This document shows, one piece after another, positions 59,774 through 64,000 of a stretch of 64,000 nucleotides of DNA. The stretch is from Caenimonas soli (GTDB lineage: Bacteria > Pseudomonadota > Gammaproteobacteria > Burkholderiales > Burkholderiaceae_C), in NCBI RefSeq assembly GCF_013155545.1, contig NZ_JABJVV010000004.1, positions 62,001-126,000 on the forward strand. Direction: 5' to 3'. The first letter of the stretch is position 1. The number at the start of each line of letters is the position of its first letter. A program made the position numbers and the translations under genes. The notes under the pieces were generated by a model, which had not been told where the DNA came from, ran no database searches, and saw nothing but the letters and a program-made list of their open reading frames with translations.

Positions 59774-60571
59774 ATGGCCGACGAGAGACCATTGACGCAC
59801 GCCCCCAGCAATCGCTTGTCCGGCATGCCGGAAAGCGAGATTCAGTATTGGCGGGAGATGCATATCCGCGAGCCCTACTTCGAAGAGGGCCGTCACTTCG
59901 AGGATTACAGCCCCGCCTACGAAATCGGATGGACCGGTTATCACGACTATGGCGGTGAATTCGACACCGCGGAATGTGTCATGGCCACGGACTGGACCGT
60001 GCGCAAGGGCGTCTCGAGCCTCTCGTGGGAGCAGGCTCGTGCGGCCAGCCGTGCAGCGTGGCAGCGCGCGCACAACGCGCGAGAGTTCACGACGGATGGC
60101 AGCGCCACTCCCGAGGATGTGATTGGCGCGCTCAATGAGTTGCTGGAAAACGCGCGCGACGGAGAACTGGGATTTCGCGAGGCAGCCGAGCACACCAAGA
60201 CACCTGCCTTGAGTGCCTTGTTTGGGCGCCGGGCCCAGGATTGCCGCGAGGCCGCGGCCGAACTGCAGGAACAAATCGAGCGGTTGGGCGGCCAGGTCGA
60301 ACAAGGCGGCAGCGTGGGCGGTACAGCGCACCGGGTGTGGATTCAACTACGCGGGCTGTTTGGTGGAGCCAGCGACGAGACGATGTTGACGGAATGTGAA
60401 CGGGGCGAAGACGCCGCGCTCGAGCGATACCGCAAGGCGCTCAAGCAGAACCTGCCGCCCGAGATTCACGCCATGGTGCAGCGCCAGTTCGAGGACGCCC
60501 AGCGAAACCACGACATGATCAAGTCGCTGCGCGATCGCGCGCCAACTGTCGAGCTTGAATCCGCGCCCTAG
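59774..60571 (+). CDS. PA2169-like four-helix-bundle protein (DUF2383 type)
   Basis: The 265-residue protein starts at ATG 59774 with AAGAGGAGC upstream. The N-terminal ~110 residues are acidic and aromatic (WREMHIREPYFEEGRHFEDY; EIGWTGYHDYGG). The C-terminal ~140 residues carry DVIGALNELLENARDGELGF and AQDCREAAAELQEQIERLGG, then RAEDAALERYRKAL-like helices, as in ferritin-like four-helix-bundle proteins of the PA2169/DUF2383 family. These occur in stress-related gene sets; function is unknown. Confidence 0.8.
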   Translation: MADERPLTHAPSNRLSGMPESEIQYWREMHIREPYFEEGRHFEDYSPAYEIGWTGYHDYGGEFDTAECVMATDWTVRKGVSSLSWEQARAASRAAWQRAHNAREFTTDGSATPEDVIGALNELLENARDGELGFREAAEHTKTPALSALFGRRAQDCREAAAELQEQIERLGGQVEQGGSVGGTAHRVWIQLRGLFGGASDETMLTECERGEDAALERYRKALKQNLPPEIHAMVQRQFEDAQRNHDMIKSLRDRAPTVELESAP

Positions 60572-60697
60572 TTAGTTTGTCACCCATTCGGACGGGACAA
60601 AAGTCTTCCCGGTCTGGGACCCATCGCCCTTCTTTTCGGACGGCGAGTGCCCAATACTTGTGATGCGAACCGGCATCGCAAAGTCTTGGAGAAACGC

Positions 60698-62800
60698 ATG
60701 ACGACAAGAACCAACGAATGGGCCTACGCGCGAGTCGCGGGCGCGTTCTCGACCCATATTTTGGCGGTGCATTACGGGCTGACCATTTTCCTGGGCGCCT
60801 TCCTGTTGTTTCAGATGCAGCCCATCGTAGGGAAAATGATTCTGCCCTGGTTTGGCGGTTCGGCATCGGTGTGGACCACCTGTATGCTTTTCTTCCAAGT
60901 GCTGCTGCTCGCCGGGTATCTGTACTCGCACTGGATCGTGACCTATCTGTCCCATCGTGGACAGGCGATGGTGCATATCGGCCTGCTGCTACTCAGCCTG
61001 TTGCTTCTTCCGCTCAGCCTGAACGAAGCGTTCCGGCCCACCGGTGCCGAGGACCCTACGGTTCGCATCCTGCTTCTTCTGACATTCAGCGTTGGCTTGC
61101 CTTATTTCGTCTTGTCGACCACGGGGCCTCTGGTCCAGGCATGGTTTGCCAGAGAGCGACCCGACGCAGTTCCCTATCGCCTTTTTGCGCTGTCGAATTT
61201 GGGCTCATTGGTTGCTCTTCTTTCCTACCCCGTGGCGGTGGAGCCTCTCATGCCCACGCGTTGGCAAGCCTGGCTGTGGTCACTGCTTTTTCTTGCCTTC
61301 ATCGTTTCATCGGGCTTGTTGGCTTGGCGTGGCAGCCGCTTGAGCGCAGCGCCTTTACGAGTTGGCCCGCCCAAGACGCAGCTGACCATCAGCACCCGCA
61401 TGGTCTGGATTGGCCTTGCGGCCTGTCCTTCGATGCTGCTCCTGGCAATCACCAGTCACCTGACCGAGAACATCGCGCCCGTCCCGCTGCTCTGGGTCAT
61501 TCCCCTGGCCTTATATCTTTTATCGTTCGTCATTTGCTTCGGGCAGCGGCAAATTTATGATCGCAGAATCTTTAGGCCGCTCCTCTTGCTGAGCCTATTT
61601 GCCGTGGCGGGCATGCCGTTCCTCGCCGGTCACATTCCGGTGCTCGTCAACCTGTCGATCCACCTGGCCGCATTGTTGGTCGTGTGCATGGTTTGCCATG
61701 GTGAACTCGCCATGAAGCAGCCCCATCCGGAGCACCTGACGAGCTACTACCTGCTGCTCGCCACAGGCGGCGCCATGGGCGGGGTTTTCATCGGTGCACT
61801 GGCGCCCTATTGGTTCAATGACAAGTACGAGCTGTCGATCGGCTTGATTCTGACGGCATTCGTCGTGTGGTCACTGGCAACCAGCGAAGAGAAACATGTG
61901 CAGCGCCACCAAAAAGTGCTGGCCTGGAGCTTTGTAGGCCTGCTGATGGTCAGTCTCGTCGCTATACGCGTGACGCTCCATTGGACAGAACATGAACGTG
62001 CAGAACTCGTTGTGAGAAACTTTTACGGAAGGCTCAAAGTCGTCCGCGGCGGAACAGGAGAAGAAGCGATCCGGGTTCTGAAGCACGGCGAAATCGTCCA
62101 TGGCGGGCAATTCACCACGCCCAAGCGGCAACGCGAGGCCACGGCTTACTTCGTCCCCGAGAGTGGTGTCGGCCGTGCCTTGCTCGCCCTGCAGAACGAA
62201 AGGCCCATGAGGGTGGGCATTATCGGTCTTGGCGTGGGGACGCTGCTGACCTACGGCCGGACCGGCGATTATTTCCGCATGTACGAGATTGACCCCCTCG
62301 TGGTGGATGTGGCGAGATCCCACTTCAGCTATCTGGACCTGACTGCCGCTCGCTCCGATGTGATCCTGGGGGATGCCCGACTCAGTCTTGAAAAGGAGGA
62401 GTCGCAACAATTCGACTTGCTTATCGTGGATGCCTTTACCGGGGATGCGGTGCCAATCCATCTGCTGACGCGGGAGGCATTCCTCAATTATCTGAAGCAC
62501 CTGAAACCTGGCGGCGCGCTCGCTGTTCACGTCTCCAACAGGTACCTGAATCTCGATCAGGTCGTGAAAGCCGCCGCAGACAGCATTGGTTATGGCGCTT
62601 CTCTGGTGCTGCCGAAGAAAACCGATCGTCGAGTCGTCGAGTCGAAGTGGGTTTTGATGAGTGCCGATCCCAGCTTCTTCGACAAGGCTGAAATCAAGGA
62701 GGTTGCCAGGCAGATTGCAATAGACCCCGGGGTGCAAGTCTGGCGCGATGACTACAGTTCGCTGCTGAGCGTGCTCAAGTGGAGCAGCGAGAAAAAGTGA
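60698..62800 (+). CDS. Fused MFS/spermidine synthase-like protein
   Basis: The 700-residue protein has about 12 membrane spans over residues 1-440 and a C-terminal soluble domain with spermidine-synthase-like Rossmann motifs: MRVGIIGLGVGTLLTYGRTG near 514, YEIDPLVVDVA near 541, ILGDARLSLEKEE and LIVDAFTGDAVPIHLLTREA near 590-610. Membrane-spermidine synthase fusions are widespread; a polyamine role is not proven. The ATG at 60698 has GGAG 6 bp upstream; an earlier ATG at 60647 lacks this. Confidence 0.88.
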   Translation: MTTRTNEWAYARVAGAFSTHILAVHYGLTIFLGAFLLFQMQPIVGKMILPWFGGSASVWTTCMLFFQVLLLAGYLYSHWIVTYLSHRGQAMVHIGLLLLSLLLLPLSLNEAFRPTGAEDPTVRILLLLTFSVGLPYFVLSTTGPLVQAWFARERPDAVPYRLFALSNLGSLVALLSYPVAVEPLMPTRWQAWLWSLLFLAFIVSSGLLAWRGSRLSAAPLRVGPPKTQLTISTRMVWIGLAACPSMLLLAITSHLTENIAPVPLLWVIPLALYLLSFVICFGQRQIYDRRIFRPLLLLSLFAVAGMPFLAGHIPVLVNLSIHLAALLVVCMVCHGELAMKQPHPEHLTSYYLLLATGGAMGGVFIGALAPYWFNDKYELSIGLILTAFVVWSLATSEEKHVQRHQKVLAWSFVGLLMVSLVAIRVTLHWTEHERAELVVRNFYGRLKVVRGGTGEEAIRVLKHGEIVHGGQFTTPKRQREATAYFVPESGVGRALLALQNERPMRVGIIGLGVGTLLTYGRTGDYFRMYEIDPLVVDVARSHFSYLDLTAARSDVILGDARLSLEKEESQQFDLLIVDAFTGDAVPIHLLTREAFLNYLKHLKPGGALAVHVSNRYLNLDQVVKAAADSIGYGASLVLPKKTDRRVVESKWVLMSADPSFFDKAEIKEVARQIAIDPGVQVWRDDYSSLLSVLKWSSEKK

Positions 62801-62817
62801 GCGCCGGAAGAGGCGCT
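62800..62817 (-). terminator. Stem between convergent genes
   Basis: AGCGCC and GGCGCT form a 6-bp stem spanning both stop codons. On the minus strand it is followed after CAC by T5. It is a weak terminator for the minus-strand gene. Confidence 0.4.
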
Positions 62818-63179
62818 TAGCGGCGATAAGGATTGCTGGGCGCGCGGTCGCGCCAGTTCGGCACGCCGTCGCCGTCGCGATCACGATCGTAGCGATCCGC
62901 GATGCCGTCGTGGTCGCGGTCGCGACGCGACCAGCCGTCGCGATGGGCCCAGCGGTCGCCACCGCCGCGCCAATACTGGCCATGCACCCAGACATGGCGG
63001 TTGCCATCCCATTCCCAATGGCCCGGCACCCAAACGGCTTGCGGCGGGGGCGAGTAGTAATAGGCGGGCGGAGGCGCGACGTATACCGAGTCGTGGGCCG
63101 AGGCTGGCGTGGCGATCAGCGCTGCACCGCAACCGAGCCCGACGGCAGCGGCGGCCGAGATCCAGATGCTCTTTCCCAT
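62817..63179 (-). CDS. Secreted WXXGXW-repeat-like protein
   Basis: The 120-residue protein has a signal peptide (WISAAAAVGLGCGAALIATP, cut near ASA). The mature part includes PPPQAVWVPGHWEWDGNRHV and VHGQYWRGGGDR, in which WVPGHWEW-like WxxGxW repeats resemble YXWGXW/BcpO-related proteins. The C-terminus DRDHDGIADRYDRDRDGDGV is a calcium-binding-like Asp ladder, followed by PNWRDRAPSNPYRR. Function is unknown; surface or periplasmic stress roles are guesses. Confidence 0.75.
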   Translation of the reverse strand: MGKSIWISAAAAVGLGCGAALIATPASAHDSVYVAPPPAYYYSPPPQAVWVPGHWEWDGNRHVWVHGQYWRGGGDRWAHRDGWSRRDRDHDGIADRYDRDRDGDGVPNWRDRAPSNPYRR

Positions 63180-63276
63180 AGCAACCTCCTGTGCGTGATT
63201 TCATCATTGGCGACGCACGTAAAGCCGTTGTGGTCCGAGTGCTAACAGTGTGTGAAGACCTGCGCGTTCAGTAAGG

Positions 63277-63318
63277 CTGGGCAGTCCTACACCATGCCTG
63301 GGCAGGCCGTCCTACACC
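63277..63318. repeat. Imperfect direct repeat upstream of DUF4142 gene
   Basis: CTGGGCAG followed by TCCTACACC occurs at 63277-63293 and again at 63298-63318 with GCCG inserted. It lies about 100 bp before the DUF4142 start in a 238-bp gap between divergent genes, so it could be a regulatory site. Confidence 0.35.
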
Positions 63319-63417
63319 GCCACCCGGCGGATTCCGACATGCCTGCTCAGTTCGGCTGCTCAAGATCAAGTACTCGCCTGCGATCAGTCGGAGCGGGCAC
63401 CTTGCAGGGGAACCCAC

Positions 63418-64000
63418 ATGAAATGCGTCAGCGTTAGCGTCGTAGCCGCCGCGTCGGCCATGCTGTGGACCGCCGCAGCCACGGCAGTAACCGAGACCAA
63501 GACGGCGCCTCCGCGCCCCGCATTCTTCGCCGCAGCGGCAGCCGTCAACATCAAACCAATGACGCTGGAGCATCGCGAGGAACGGCGATTCCTCAAGGAT
63601 GCGGCGGCTGCCAGCCGTTTCCAGGGCGACGCCGCGCGCATGGCGCTGAGCAAGTCCAACGACGCCGGCGTGCGCTCCTTCGCCGCTGCGCAGGTCAACC
63701 ATCAAGCCGCCGCCACGACCACGTTGCAGCACATGCTGCATGTGCGGGGCATGGCGCCGCCGATGCTCGACAATGACCAGAGAAAAACGCTCAACCGGCT
63801 GGGCAAGTTGAATGGCAGGAAGTTCGACCGCGAGTTCATGGAAGAGGTGGCCCTGAAGAGCCAGCAGCAGGAGGTCGAGCACTATGAGAAGGCCAGCCAG
63901 ACGGTGAGGGATCCGGCCCTCAAGGCGTGGATTGACCAAACCCTCCCGACGCTGCGCTACCACCTCGCCACAGCCGAGCGAAGCACGCCGGCCGAGGTCA
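63418..64000 (+). CDS. DUF4142 family exported protein, partial
   Basis: The reading frame starts at ATG 63418 with AGGGG upstream and is still open at the window end (194 codons). It has a signal peptide (VSVVAAASAMLWTAAATA). The mature part FLKDAAAASRFQGDAARMAL, then RSFAAAQVNHQAAATTTLQHML and EVALKSQQQEVEHYEKASQT, matches the DUF4142 four-helix fold. The end RYHLATAER lies near the expected C-terminus, so only a little is missing. Function is unknown. Confidence 0.85.
   Translation, partial: MKCVSVSVVAAASAMLWTAAATAVTETKTAPPRPAFFAAAAAVNIKPMTLEHREERRFLKDAAAASRFQGDAARMALSKSNDAGVRSFAAAQVNHQAAATTTLQHMLHVRGMAPPMLDNDQRKTLNRLGKLNGRKFDREFMEEVALKSQQQEVEHYEKASQTVRDPALKAWIDQTLPTLRYHLATAERSTPAEV

Overview
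The window is about 64 kb of high-GC bacterial chromosome. It looks like a beta-proteobacterium of order Burkholderiales, most plausibly family Comamonadaceae (Ramlibacter/Variovorax-like). This is inferred from the codon bias, the protein types (BPSS1780-family membrane protein, APH-fold homoserine kinase, DUF2782 gene beside polA, CobD/CbiB-like protein) and a GGCCAGCTATC...GATAGCTGGCC terminator stem of a kind I recall as common in that family. No phage, integrase, transposase, rRNA or CRISPR array was seen.

Layout. 0-6.2 kb is housekeeping: CobD/CbiB-like protein, RsgA, pterin dehydratase, Ste24-like M48 protease, oligoribonuclease and a DEAD-box RNA helicase with a structured leader. 6.2-11 kb holds a two-gene operon of secreted proteins of unknown function, a Bcr/CflA drug exporter and a GH8 lipoprotein. 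11.4-15.7 kb is accessory: small secreted proteins, a GAGGS-repeat protein built on 15-bp DNA repeats, and an operon ending in an orphan Flp-type pilin with a Gly/Asn-rich tail. Two tRNA genes (Ala-CGC, Lys-CTT) follow. 16.2-20 kb is a catabolic-looking operon (GntR regulator, phytanoyl-CoA-dioxygenase-like protein, SAF-domain oxidoreductase) divergent from an alpha/beta hydrolase, with a clear operator. 20-27.6 kb contains guaC, a Phd-like/DUF6036 nucleotidyltransferase pair resembling a toxin-antitoxin module, UvrD helicase, an IclR regulator and a GT-C-like membrane protein.

27.5-36.4 kb is a complete tripartite RND efflux operon with a small leading gene, divergent from a large wHTH-ATPase-TPR regulator. 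Two TTCAGTC direct repeats lie one helical turn apart between them. 36.4-42.5 kb carries a FecR-like/BPSS1780 pair, thrB, a DUF2782 gene, polA and an I78 inhibitor.

42.5-57.6 kb is the main system: a Tad/Flp pilus locus on the minus strand. In transcription order it has a PilZ protein, prepilin peptidase, CpaB, secretin, lipoprotein, two Flp pilins, TadG, two TadE-like pseudopilins, CpaE, CpaF, TadB and TadC. It runs without a real gap into a glycan-assembly module (GT-C-like protein, GtrB-like GT2, methyltransferase, GtrA). A LuxR-type regulator with an incomplete receiver site is divergent from the PilZ gene. This arrangement suggests coordinated assembly and glycan decoration of a surface pilus under c-di-GMP influence.

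58.5-64 kb holds a tautomerase, a ZIP metal transporter, a four-helix-bundle protein, a membrane-spermidine synthase fusion, a WXXGXW-type secreted protein and a DUF4142 gene cut off by the window end.
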